Origin: an uncultured Bacteroidia bacterium
GTDB taxonomy: Bacteria; Bacteroidota; Bacteroidia; Bacteroidales; Prolixibacteraceae
NCBI GenBank assembly: GCA_903834845.1
Contig: CAILKW010000296.1
Coordinates: forward strand, 1-48,170
Length of the DNA: 48,170 bases
Reading direction: 5' to 3'
Made by a program: the position numbers and the translations under genes. Numbering within the stretch: position 1 is the first letter of the stretch; every line of letters begins with the position of its first letter. Below the pieces are notes generated by a model. The model saw nothing but the letters and a program-made list of their open reading frames with translations, was not told where the DNA came from and did no database searches. Shown one piece after another: positions 17,969 through 26,927 of the stretch.

Positions 17969-19414
17969 TTATTCTATTGGTAATCCCTGATAATTGATTT
18001 TGATATAAGGTACTGTACCGGTTTTATCAATCACATAGCCCCATTTTTTGATATATTCCTTTCCCGAAAGAAAGCGGTCGTTGGTTTTATTCAACAATTG
18101 GGTAAGTTTCAATTCAAGATCATTCTTTACTTTCGTAAATTTCGGGTCATTAACAAGATTATTCATTTGGTAAGGATCTTTTTGATTATCAAACAGTAAC
18201 CAGGGACCCGACAAATCTTTGGTAAATGTATATCGTTTGGTTCGCACACCTCTGTATTCTACTCCACCCAGCTCAGCAGAATACTGGCCGAAAGCATGGT
18301 ACGAAGCAATCAGCACTGCGTTGGTTGTATCTTTTGACTTCCCTTTTATGATTGCGGATTTATCTTCACCCTCAACAGTTGATGGAATAGGCAAATTGCA
18401 AAGTCCCAATATTGTTGGCATTAAATCGGGTGTATTGATCAGCATATTATTCTTTTTTCCTTTGTTACCCAAAAGTTTAGGGTGTCGAATTAACAATGGG
18501 ACATTAATTGACTCTTCGTAAGGTCTTTGCTTATTTACAAAACCGTGCGATCTGACCATTGCTCCATGATCGGAAGTAAAAATAAATATTGTGTTATCAT
18601 CAAGTCCAGTTTCTTTCAATGTTTTTTGTAAAATTCCTATGCAACTATCCAAAGCCGAAATATGACCATAATAACCAACTAAATCGGCAATTGCTTTTTC
18701 GCTTAAATCGGATGGAACATTGGGGTGAAGATTTAACAGTTTGTTTCGATAGATTTGTTTGTATGATTCGGGAGCTGTTTCAAAAGGAGTATGCGGCGGT
18801 CCCCATGAAAGTATCATAAAAAATGGCTTTGCATCCTGTTTCCCGGCTTTAATATAATTTGCAGCATCAACAGTTTGAGCAAAGGCATCGTATCCTTCCC
18901 ATTTTGCTTTTTTATCATCATTTCCCCAATAAAACGAGTTATTGTAATCGTGAGTACATTCAAGAACTTTCCAGTATTCAAAACCCTGACGGCGTTCGAT
19001 AGGTATAAAAGAATTCCTCCCATGACCATCGAGATGCCATTTCCCAATGTAAGCTGTTTTATAACCTGCTGATTTAAATATTTTTCCAAGTGACGGTGCT
19101 TCAGGATTCAGGAGAACATCGTTTACAAAAACTCCGGTTGTAAGCGGATACTGGCCGGTCAATAAACTACCGCGATAAGGGCAGCAAACAGCACAACAGG
19201 AAATAGTATTTGTAAAATTGACAGCTTGCGTGGCCAGTTTATCAAGATTTGGAGTAAGTACGTCCTTGTTTCCGTTGTAGCCCAAATCCTGTCCTCGCCA
19301 TTCGTCAGCAAGGATAAACACTACATTTGGTGCTTTTCTGTCTTGCCCGCTAACCGATGCCGAAAGCACACTTAAGAATGCAATACCGATATTTACATTT
19401 AACTTTGGGTTCAT
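17969..19414 (-). CDS. Sulfatase (S1 family, cysteine type), exported
   Basis: The 481-residue protein has a signal peptide (about 1-23), the alkaline-phosphatase-fold opening PNVVFILADEWRGQDLG with metal-binding Asp37, and the sulfatase signature CCPYRGSLLTGQ in which Cys77 (C-x-P-x-R) is the formylglycine precursor. IGKWHLDG and FTSDHGAMVRSHG supply further active-site residues. It hydrolyses sulfate esters, probably on a host or algal glycan. A Cys-type enzyme in an anaerobe needs an anSME radical SAM maturase, not seen here. It lies 19 bases downstream of the OLD-like ATPase gene in the same direction, an odd pairing. Confidence 0.9.
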   Translation of the reverse strand: MNPKLNVNIGIAFLSVLSASVSGQDRKAPNVVFILADEWRGQDLGYNGNKDVLTPNLDKLATQAVNFTNTISCCAVCCPYRGSLLTGQYPLTTGVFVNDVLLNPEAPSLGKIFKSAGYKTAYIGKWHLDGHGRNSFIPIERRQGFEYWKVLECTHDYNNSFYWGNDDKKAKWEGYDAFAQTVDAANYIKAGKQDAKPFFMILSWGPPHTPFETAPESYKQIYRNKLLNLHPNVPSDLSEKAIADLVGYYGHISALDSCIGILQKTLKETGLDDNTIFIFTSDHGAMVRSHGFVNKQRPYEESINVPLLIRHPKLLGNKGKKNNMLINTPDLMPTILGLCNLPIPSTVEGEDKSAIIKGKSKDTTNAVLIASYHAFGQYSAELGGVEYRGVRTKRYTFTKDLSGPWLLFDNQKDPYQMNNLVNDPKFTKVKNDLELKLTQLLNKTNDRFLSGKEYIKKWGYVIDKTGTVPYIKINYQGLPIE

Positions 19415-19433
19415 TTGAAATAATTATTTATGA

Positions 19434-21164
19434 TCAGGATTGACTTGTTATTTTTTCAAGATTTTCAAAAAAATGGTCAACATCTTCATGAATTTCATCA
19501 GGAAGCATTGCTGATGCAACAGCCAACCTATTAATCTTCAAATTTTTACTTTCAATACCTTTAATTTGCAGGAATAAAGAATCCGGATTTTCAAACAGGA
19601 GTTTTTTCCCATCTATAACTGAGAAAATTTGTGCTTTTATAGTTTTCCAATTCCCTTTTGGAGGAAGAAACAAGTTTTGTCCCACAAATACATTTTCAAT
19701 CAATTCATTATAAGATATTAAAAATAAGTCCTTTAAGGCCGCATTTTTTTCGTTAACCACAGCCCGTTTCCAAGCATCAGGGACTAACAAATAATTGTCG
19801 ATGTTTTTCCGTTTCCATTCATTTAATACGCTTTGGTTTGATGAGGGATTTAATGCAACATCATCATTATCGTAATCCAATAAAATGGCTCTTTTAACGT
19901 CAGGAACTATTTGTTTTAGTGCATTAAAATGATTATCAGCTTTTTTAATCATTTCCTTTTTAGTTGAACCACCTAAAATATAGGGATAGAATTTTTGGTA
20001 TAACTCACTTTTCCCCAAAATGTTAGCCCATGCCGAAAGAATCCGCTCATCGTCTTCACCTTTAAGGTAAAGAATATAACCAGACTCTTGTGTTCTCACA
20101 ATATCCATGTTATCAATAATGCTTAGAGCCGCAATTATGGTGTTGGTGGACTCAACACGCATTGGTTTGCCGGATAAAATAGAAAGAATGGAATTTATTT
20201 CAACACCTTTAATAAACTCTTCGGAGTGTGTAGCAATTAAAAATTGTGTTTTGTTCTGTTGCTTTAAATAATTAATAATCAGGCGTTGTAGGTTGATATG
20301 CAGGTGTGCGTCCGGCTCGTCAAATAATATTGTTGTTGCGTCGGGATAACCATACAGAAACGCCATTAGAGTAACAATCTGGTGAAACCCGCTGCCACCG
20401 GAAATGATGTCGAAAACCTTTTTATTTGTTTTATATTCAACGATAATTTCGGTACTAATCGTTTTCTTATATTGAGGACACAATAATTCCACTCCAAACC
20501 ATTCTTTAATCCGCGATGCTATTTCTTTCCAGTCATTATTGTTTTCAACAGCAATATCTTGTCTGTCAATAACCCGATATAATAGATTACGAAGTACTGA
20601 ACCAGGCTGGGCTTTCCCGACATTTTGGCGAACATTACCATCATCAAGCCATTTTTCGTGAGGTTCCAAACCGGAAAAAGGAGGTACATAAATAATACGT
20701 GGCAATTGATTTTCGGAATCAAGTTTTACGAAATCAGCCCAATTCACTTTTGGTTTTGCATAAACAGATTGAGGCGATTGATAACTAATTTTTACACAAA
20801 AATTCTTTTCCTCACCCTTTGTGTTCTTCCAGTAAACATCAATTTCGATATAAATGTAAACTTGCAACTTGCCTCCCTTTTTCGTTTTGTCTTCTTTGTA
20901 TTCACGATCAGTTCGATCCGTCCACAGCAAATTGAATTCCGGTAACGGCAGAGCGGTGAAGTTAGGTAAAACAACCTGTATCCCGCTTGTACCCTTTTTA
21001 TTCGACAAACGAAACTGATCAACACAATACTGCCAAATAGCCATGGCTTGCAGCACTGTACTTTTGCCGCTGTTGTTAGAGCCAACTATCAAATCGAAAT
21101 TATTGAACAGAAAAGTTTCGTCTTTTACTTTCTTGAAATTTTTTAAAATTAGCTTGTGTATCAT
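19434..21164 (-). CDS. OLD-like AAA ATPase with C-terminal TOPRIM domain
   Basis: The 576-residue protein joins an ABC/SMC-type ATPase to a TOPRIM nuclease-like domain. Walker A is GSNNSGKST (28-36), the signature-like loop is SGGSGFHQ (254-261), Walker B is TILFDEPDAHLH (277-288) and the switch is ATHSEEF (310-316). The TOPRIM part shows YLKGEDDERIL (Glu369) and ILLDYDND (Asp429, Asp431), the E and DxD metal-binding motifs. This matches class 1-type OLD nucleases, many of which act in phage exclusion; no UvrD-like Gabija partner is present. It lies between a DUF5916 gene (41 bases upstream) and a sulfatase gene (19 bases downstream). Confidence 0.82.
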   Translation of the reverse strand: MIHKLILKNFKKVKDETFLFNNFDLIVGSNNSGKSTVLQAMAIWQYCVDQFRLSNKKGTSGIQVVLPNFTALPLPEFNLLWTDRTDREYKEDKTKKGGKLQVYIYIEIDVYWKNTKGEEKNFCVKISYQSPQSVYAKPKVNWADFVKLDSENQLPRIIYVPPFSGLEPHEKWLDDGNVRQNVGKAQPGSVLRNLLYRVIDRQDIAVENNNDWKEIASRIKEWFGVELLCPQYKKTISTEIIVEYKTNKKVFDIISGGSGFHQIVTLMAFLYGYPDATTILFDEPDAHLHINLQRLIINYLKQQNKTQFLIATHSEEFIKGVEINSILSILSGKPMRVESTNTIIAALSIIDNMDIVRTQESGYILYLKGEDDERILSAWANILGKSELYQKFYPYILGGSTKKEMIKKADNHFNALKQIVPDVKRAILLDYDNDDVALNPSSNQSVLNEWKRKNIDNYLLVPDAWKRAVVNEKNAALKDLFLISYNELIENVFVGQNLFLPPKGNWKTIKAQIFSVIDGKKLLFENPDSLFLQIKGIESKNLKINRLAVASAMLPDEIHEDVDHFFENLEKITSQS

Positions 21165-21205
21165 AGCATTGCATTATAAGTAAACAAATGATAAGGTTTC
21201 AAATA

Positions 21206-23833
21206 TCAAAGCGAAAACCAATAACTGAATTTTACCATAAAAACATTTTTCGCTTTCAGATCTCTGATGCCACCAAAACTATTGGTTATGGAACTATTGT
21301 AACTGTCAGTATTTAAAGAACGGGTATTAGTCCAAACCAGATAAAGTGCCGATCCTGGACTAAATTCCCAGCGTCCGACAAGATTTGAACGAAATTCCTG
21401 AAAATTAAAATCGGGGTTCGCCATTTTAAAATCAACCTGACGATCACTGTTTGAATCCAATGAATAAATTTTATTCTCAACACCTAAAATTGTTAAAGGA
21501 TTGTAACGCTCATTAATATTGCGGTTTCCGGCATCGGCAACAATCCTGAAATCATCAAACTTACCAATTGACGCATAAGGACTTCCATAATATTGAAACG
21601 AAAGTTCCGGCGATACATAATACTCAAAACGAATTATTGAATATAAAGTTTTTTGATCTATTTTTCCGATGATATAATTATTGTGGGCTGTCAAGCCGGA
21701 AATTGTCCTTACATACTGATGATAATCTGTACCGTCAATGTAACCGCTTTCGGTGGTTATGCTCAAGCGATTGTTCATCTGCCACTTTACCTCTAAATAA
21801 TACTCCCTCTCTTTTGTAATTCTGTCATTCAATGATAAATACCTGCCTCCAATGCCGAAGAATAGTTTTTTGACGGTATTTGTACGAAGGACTATTGTGC
21901 CCTCGGTTTTACCTTTTTTAAATAATTTCGCTCCGCCACGCAACTCTCTGGTATCGAAACGATTGAAATCATTGATAAGGTCAAAATCTATTATCCACAA
22001 GTTTTTAAACCGAACTTTTGAATTTAATTCAACTTTATCCAATAAATTTTCACCTCCAAAGCTCCATTCATGCGATTGTTTCAGTTCGAGCAGATAATTC
22101 ATTAAAATTCCGTAAGGTTTATCAACTTTATAAGAAAATGCCAGATTCTGAGCCACAAAGTCGGCCTGCCGCAAATATCCAATGTCGTTGAGATCAACCC
22201 CTGGTGTACGCCAGTCTAAACCTGCCGTTACCCTGAATTTACCGCTCCTTTTCCCAACATCTAACTTTCCGCCAAAACCAGACAAATTGGTTCGTTCAGG
22301 ATTAAAGTTCAGATGAGAAGCATCTTCTCGTTGATAAAAATGAGCTGTTGATTGCTGAAGTTGACTAATTGCAGCCTTACTTCCGTTTACCTGACTAAAA
22401 AAGCCTTTAAAATCGATGTAGTATTTACGGTTGAGCCAGTTATGCTCCAGATCGATACCTCCCGTATAAGACGAACCCGGCAAAAAATCGAGCTGAACAT
22501 CCCTGATATTACGTACAGAAGATGTAACCATTCCCCCGATTACAGTATTTCCATTGTTAAGATCTTGCTTGATCCTTCCAACCATAAAACTTGTAAAAGG
22601 TTCAACAGCAACCTTATTTTCGGAATTGGCTGAATAAATTGTACTGTTTTCGCGTGCAGTAAAACTCTGCACTACCCCAACGGATAATCCTTTTTTTGTT
22701 TTGCCGGTAAGTTTTATGGCACTCAGAATTGTTGTATTCTCCGGCATCGAAATAGTTTGTCTCGGTTCTGCATCGGGATAATACGACGGAGCCTGACCTA
22801 TTCGGCGTGAGTAGAATAAAAGGTCGTTACCAATTTTAAAGTCAAGAATGGAGTTACCTTCGAGAAAGAAGGGTCGTTTTTCCTCATAAAAAGTTTCGAA
22901 AGCAGTAAGATTCAGAACAGAGGGATCCGCTTCAACCTGCCCAAAATCGGGATTAATAGTATAGTCAACTGTAAAATTAGAGGTAACCCCAATCTTCCCG
23001 TCAATTCCGATTCCTCCTCTGAGTGATTTTTCAGGATTTGAATCGGGAATAAATTTGGCACTTGTGTATGGCATAATCTCGAAGTTCTTTTTATGGCTTA
23101 TCCCTTCTATTCCGCGCAGTTCACCAAACAAATAAACCATAGCGGGAGCATCAATAGGAATCAGTTTCCACTGGCTCTCCTCTTGTAAACGGTCAATCCA
23201 ACGCCAGATATGCATGCCCCACACTTGGTTTTCCTGCTCAGTAAATCTGATTTGACTGAAAGGGATTCTCATCTCTGCAATCCACATAGAATCACCTACA
23301 GACGATTTTCCTTCCCAAACTGCGTTCCAGTTAAAGTCCCAACCGTAAGAGCCAAGATGCAAAAGATCAACTTTTTGTCCCGATGCAGCAACATTAAATT
23401 CATAAGCAGTCTGTTTATCATGATATGAATCTATGGCTATTCCGGTAATATCGCCCACAACAATATCGCGCCTTCCAAGTATAGGTCTGATTTTTTCAGG
23501 TTCATTGTCGTAACATTTCATCGCAACATACATATTATCATTGTCGTACAAGACTTTTATCTCTGTTGGCTGTGATGGAGCCTTGGCCTGATGCGGTTGT
23601 TGCTGCGTAAAATCGCCTGACCAAACCCCCTGTGACCAACATTCATCGGTAAGTTTCCCATCAATCTTAGGTCGGGTAGTAATTCGGGTTGCAAAATATG
23701 CTTTTCGGAAACTTGCTTTTACATTCACTAAAGAATCGGTAGAAAGGTGATAATTAATAGAATCCTGGGCAAAAACAAGGGTGCTGTTCATTAGATTGAC
23801 CGACAATAATATAAAGGCAAATAAACGTTTCAT
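21206..23833 (-). CDS. DUF5916 outer-membrane protein with CBM9-like N-terminal domain
   Basis: An 875-residue exported protein: signal peptide (about 1-23), a CBM9-like domain (about 52-215, RPKIDGKLTDECWSQG and VLYDNDNMYVAMKCYD), then the DUF5916 region (about 245-875) rich in amphipathic beta strands, including EKRPFFLEGNSILDF and a final aromatic strand FMVKFSYWFSL, as in outer-membrane barrels. The substrate is unknown; the family is common in Bacteroidota and often described as hydrolase- or carbohydrate-associated. A promoter-like TACCTTCG lies 17 bases upstream of the start. First gene of a possible minus-strand unit with the OLD-like ATPase and sulfatase genes. Confidence 0.85.
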   Translation of the reverse strand: MKRLFAFILLSVNLMNSTLVFAQDSINYHLSTDSLVNVKASFRKAYFATRITTRPKIDGKLTDECWSQGVWSGDFTQQQPHQAKAPSQPTEIKVLYDNDNMYVAMKCYDNEPEKIRPILGRRDIVVGDITGIAIDSYHDKQTAYEFNVAASGQKVDLLHLGSYGWDFNWNAVWEGKSSVGDSMWIAEMRIPFSQIRFTEQENQVWGMHIWRWIDRLQEESQWKLIPIDAPAMVYLFGELRGIEGISHKKNFEIMPYTSAKFIPDSNPEKSLRGGIGIDGKIGVTSNFTVDYTINPDFGQVEADPSVLNLTAFETFYEEKRPFFLEGNSILDFKIGNDLLFYSRRIGQAPSYYPDAEPRQTISMPENTTILSAIKLTGKTKKGLSVGVVQSFTARENSTIYSANSENKVAVEPFTSFMVGRIKQDLNNGNTVIGGMVTSSVRNIRDVQLDFLPGSSYTGGIDLEHNWLNRKYYIDFKGFFSQVNGSKAAISQLQQSTAHFYQREDASHLNFNPERTNLSGFGGKLDVGKRSGKFRVTAGLDWRTPGVDLNDIGYLRQADFVAQNLAFSYKVDKPYGILMNYLLELKQSHEWSFGGENLLDKVELNSKVRFKNLWIIDFDLINDFNRFDTRELRGGAKLFKKGKTEGTIVLRTNTVKKLFFGIGGRYLSLNDRITKEREYYLEVKWQMNNRLSITTESGYIDGTDYHQYVRTISGLTAHNNYIIGKIDQKTLYSIIRFEYYVSPELSFQYYGSPYASIGKFDDFRIVADAGNRNINERYNPLTILGVENKIYSLDSNSDRQVDFKMANPDFNFQEFRSNLVGRWEFSPGSALYLVWTNTRSLNTDSYNSSITNSFGGIRDLKAKNVFMVKFSYWFSL

Positions 23834-23849
23834 AGATTTAATTTTGTGG

Positions 23850-23857
23850 CGAAGGTA
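23850..23857 (-). promoter_or_regulatory. -7-like promoter box for the DUF5916 gene
   Basis: Minus-strand TACCTTCG is a one-mismatch variant of TAnnTTTG, 17 bases before the ATG at 23833. Confidence 0.4.
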
Positions 23858-23944
23858 ACAATTTGTTTAACAGTGATAAACCAACTAATTAAAAATAGTT
23901 ATCTTTACAGAAGTCAAAGACAAAAGTAAAAGTGAGTAGAAAGT

Positions 23945-24424
23945 ATGGAACAAGATATTCGATGGGAACAAAGATTTTCAAACTACAGTAAGGCAGTCGG
24001 GAAATTACGACAGGCTGTAAAATACATTAAAGACACATTTATACTCGAAGAGGTGTATGTTCTTCAATCAGAATCGGTTTTAGATGAGGTTCTTAAAGAG
24101 GGTGTTATTCAAAGATTCGAATACACTCATGAACTTGCATGGAATGTCATGAAGGATTATGCTGAATACCAGGGAAATGCAACTATAAGGGGATCAAGAG
24201 ATGCCACAAGGGAAGCTTTTAAAATGAAGCTTATTATCAACGGTGAGGTTTGGATGGAAATGATAAAGAGCCGAAATGAGACTTCACACACTTATAATGA
24301 GCAAACTGCCAATGAGATATTTTTGAGAATTATTAATGACTATTATCCTGCATTTGAAGTCTTTGCAAACATAATGGAAGAGCTGAAACAAGGAAAGCAA
24401 TTAAACATATTTGAAAAAGAGTAA
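23945..24424 (+). CDS. HI0074-type nucleotidyltransferase substrate-binding (HEPN) protein
   Basis: A 159-residue all-helical protein of the HI0074 family. RFEYTHELAWNVMKDY and, near residue 109, SRNETSHTYNE are characteristic; the latter contains an R-x4-H HEPN motif (RNETSH). HEPN proteins of HEPN/MNT pairs can be RNase toxins silenced by AMPylation by the partner nucleotidyltransferase; HI0074 itself was described as a substrate-binding partner. Its stop shares one base with the start of the MNT gene, so the two are translationally coupled. Order HEPN then MNT is the standard one. Toxicity here is not established. Confidence 0.88.
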   Translation: MEQDIRWEQRFSNYSKAVGKLRQAVKYIKDTFILEEVYVLQSESVLDEVLKEGVIQRFEYTHELAWNVMKDYAEYQGNATIRGSRDATREAFKMKLIINGEVWMEMIKSRNETSHTYNEQTANEIFLRIINDYYPAFEVFANIMEELKQGKQLNIFEKE

Positions 24425-24738
24425 TGAGATTTGGACTAAACGCACGAGAACTGGAACAAATAATAATTGTTTTTTCATCTTTTCCCGAAGTAGATAAGGC
24501 AATACTTTATGGTTCAAGAGCTAAGGGCAACTTTAAGCCGACATCGGATATTGATATTTGTCTGATGGGTTCAAAGCTGACACTTGTAATATTAAATCAA
24601 ATTGCCTGGCAAATTGACGATTTACTCATGCCTAACACCTTCGATATTTCAATTTTACACCATATTACGAATATTGCTCTCATTGAACATATCGAACGTG
24701 TTGGACAGGTTATTTATGAAAAACAACTTTCAAAATAA
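24424..24738 (+). CDS. MNT-type nucleotidyltransferase (antitoxin of HEPN/MNT pair)
   Basis: A 104-residue minimal nucleotidyltransferase with the pol-beta motif ILYGSRAKGNFKPTSDIDI (about residues 22-40): the GSxxxGN turn and the Asp-x-Asp metal ligands are intact. The third acidic position is likely Asp78 in NTFDISIL. MNT partners transfer AMP to a Tyr near the HEPN motif and thereby neutralise the toxin; the partner here has a Tyr just after RNETSH, as required. One-base overlap with the upstream HEPN gene. ComEC follows 33 bases later, probably from its own promoter. Confidence 0.9.
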   Translation: MRFGLNARELEQIIIVFSSFPEVDKAILYGSRAKGNFKPTSDIDICLMGSKLTLVILNQIAWQIDDLLMPNTFDISILHHITNIALIEHIERVGQVIYEKQLSK

Positions 24739-24771
24739 ATTTGTATCTTTATTGCAAATTTCGGTTTCAAA

Positions 24772-26889
24772 ATGAGCCAATTCAACGACAAGATGCGTAG
24801 TGCACCGTTTATCAGGCTTCTTGTACCTTTTATTGCAGGAATCGTTTTAGGTGACTCGTGTTCGCCTGAACAGAAATGGCTGTTTCTTGGTGTAGCAATT
24901 TTCTTTTCATTACTTCTCCCTTTTTATATCAGGCTATCGTTCAAGCAGGAACCGCTCTACGGTATGTTCCTCTATCCTGCAGTGCTTTTCCTTGGACTCT
25001 TTATTGTTACAGACCGGAAATACCTACCTCAACCCTTGCCCGAAGGTGAATATTTCGCTGTAATAAATGAATTTCCAATCGAAAAGGAAAAATCTTACCG
25101 TGCAATAATTCGTTTAACCGAACCAAAAATACAGGTACTTGCATATTTTGAAAAAACAGAATCAATAAGCAAAGTTGAACCGGGTACGGTGATGTGGTTT
25201 CGCGGTCAGCCTGAATTACTGTTAAAGACAGGCAATCCTTTTGAATTTGACTATCAGAAATACGCAATCAGAAATAATATCGGGCATCGTATATATTTGA
25301 AGGAGAGCAATATTTATTTTCTTAAAGCCGAAAAAAATCTGAATATTATGGAACTGTCGCTGATTATTCGTGACAGGCTGCTTAAAATATTAGAAAATTG
25401 CGGCTTAAAGGGTGAAGTTCTTCATCTTGTATCGGCCATTTCTCTTGGAGCACGCGAGGAACTGGAACCCGAAACGACCCAAAGTTTCTCGAAAACAGGG
25501 GTTATCCATGTTCTGGCTGTTTCGGGGATGAATGTTGCGATTATTTATGTCGTACTCGATTTAATGCTGAAATTTTTGAAGAGACGAAGAAGTGGGATTA
25601 TACTTCACACAATTTTAATCCTTATAGCTTTATGGGGTTATGCACTTATAACAGGATTATCAGCTTCAGTACTTAGGGCAGCCGCAATGTTCTCTTTTAT
25701 CGTGGTAGGAAAAAGTCTGAGTCGCCACTCTAATATTTATAATACTCTCGCTTCATCGGCATTTGTGTTGCTTTGCTTCAATCCCTTTCTTGTTTACGAT
25801 GTCGGTTTTCAGCTTTCTTATGCTGCAGTATTTTCAATAGTCTATTTCCACCCTTTCATTTATGGGTTGCTCTATTTTAAATATTGGATTACGGATCAAA
25901 TATGGATACTACTAACCGTGTCGGTTGCCGCACAAATTGGAACAATACCATTTCTTTTGCACTATTTCCATCAGTTTCCTACATGGTTTCTGCTTGCTAA
26001 CCTTATGGTAATACCACTTGTTACCATAATTTTGTATCTTACTTTTATCGTTTTTGCAGTTGCTCCGGTGGTGCCTTTTCTCGGCGTTATAATGGCAAAA
26101 ATTCTTGACTGGGCAGGGCAAGGTATGCTTTTTTCAGTTCATTTTGTCGAACGTCTTCCCTATTCCATCCTCGATGGTTTATACCCATCAGATCTCACTT
26201 TGTTTTTGGTTGTTCTCTTTTCAGTTTTGACTGGGTTGTTTATCATCTATAAAAGCAAGGCTGCTCTGACCGGAGCTTTGATTTCAATAATTATAATGCT
26301 AATATTCAATAATATATCTATTTATCAGAATCTATCAAGAAAAGAAGTTGTGGCGTTTAATCTCACAGGTAAAACGTTGGTCGCGCTAACCGCCGGAAGG
26401 GAAACTATCTGGTTAACAACCGACAGTAGCAGTACAATTGAAAAACTTAAATATTACACCAAACCTTACGAAGGGTATCGAGGCATAAAAAAATCTTCAA
26501 TAATTTTTCTTTCAGATTCTTCCCAAATAAATTCCAATATTTTATTTCACAAAGAGAATTTTCTGAATTTTAATGGGTTAACCTTGTGTATATTAAACGA
26601 TAGAAAATCAAAAGAAGCCGATCTGCAGAATTTTCCGCAGACTGACATAATTATACTATCAGAGAAAGCTTTATTTGACCCTGCTATTTTGCGGAAAAGC
26701 TTCCCTTCTTCCGTTGTAATTGAAAACAGGTCGCAGTTCAAAATTAAGCAAGTTAATGATAGTCAGCTAATAGCCACCAATGACTATAATTATTTAAATA
26801 CAACTATTGGTGGAGCAGTTCAAATCACGTTCGATTCCGGAGATAAGGGAGAAAAAAACATTCTCAGTTCCGGATATTTTAATCGTTAA
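24772..26889 (+). CDS. comEC: ComEC/Rec2-type DNA uptake channel
   Basis: A 705-residue polytopic membrane protein with N-terminal helices and a DUF4131-like region (about 15-190), then the Competence core with KTGVIHVLAVSGMNVAIIY (about 242-260) and LSASVLRAAAMFSFIVVGK, and some ten membrane helices to about residue 520. The remaining ~180 residues are soluble and do not show the HxHxDH metal site of the metallo-beta-lactamase domain found in longer ComEC; the short form is common in Bacteroidota. It would carry single-stranded DNA across the inner membrane. A TATCTTTA box at about 24746-24753 suggests its own promoter. Confidence 0.9.
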   Translation: MSQFNDKMRSAPFIRLLVPFIAGIVLGDSCSPEQKWLFLGVAIFFSLLLPFYIRLSFKQEPLYGMFLYPAVLFLGLFIVTDRKYLPQPLPEGEYFAVINEFPIEKEKSYRAIIRLTEPKIQVLAYFEKTESISKVEPGTVMWFRGQPELLLKTGNPFEFDYQKYAIRNNIGHRIYLKESNIYFLKAEKNLNIMELSLIIRDRLLKILENCGLKGEVLHLVSAISLGAREELEPETTQSFSKTGVIHVLAVSGMNVAIIYVVLDLMLKFLKRRRSGIILHTILILIALWGYALITGLSASVLRAAAMFSFIVVGKSLSRHSNIYNTLASSAFVLLCFNPFLVYDVGFQLSYAAVFSIVYFHPFIYGLLYFKYWITDQIWILLTVSVAAQIGTIPFLLHYFHQFPTWFLLANLMVIPLVTIILYLTFIVFAVAPVVPFLGVIMAKILDWAGQGMLFSVHFVERLPYSILDGLYPSDLTLFLVVLFSVLTGLFIIYKSKAALTGALISIIIMLIFNNISIYQNLSRKEVVAFNLTGKTLVALTAGRETIWLTTDSSSTIEKLKYYTKPYEGYRGIKKSSIIFLSDSSQINSNILFHKENFLNFNGLTLCILNDRKSKEADLQNFPQTDIIILSEKALFDPAILRKSFPSSVVIENRSQFKIKQVNDSQLIATNDYNYLNTTIGGAVQITFDSGDKGEKNILSSGYFNR

Positions 26890-26927
26890 TAATCATTTTC
26901 TTTGCATTTAAAATTAGTAGAAGAGCT

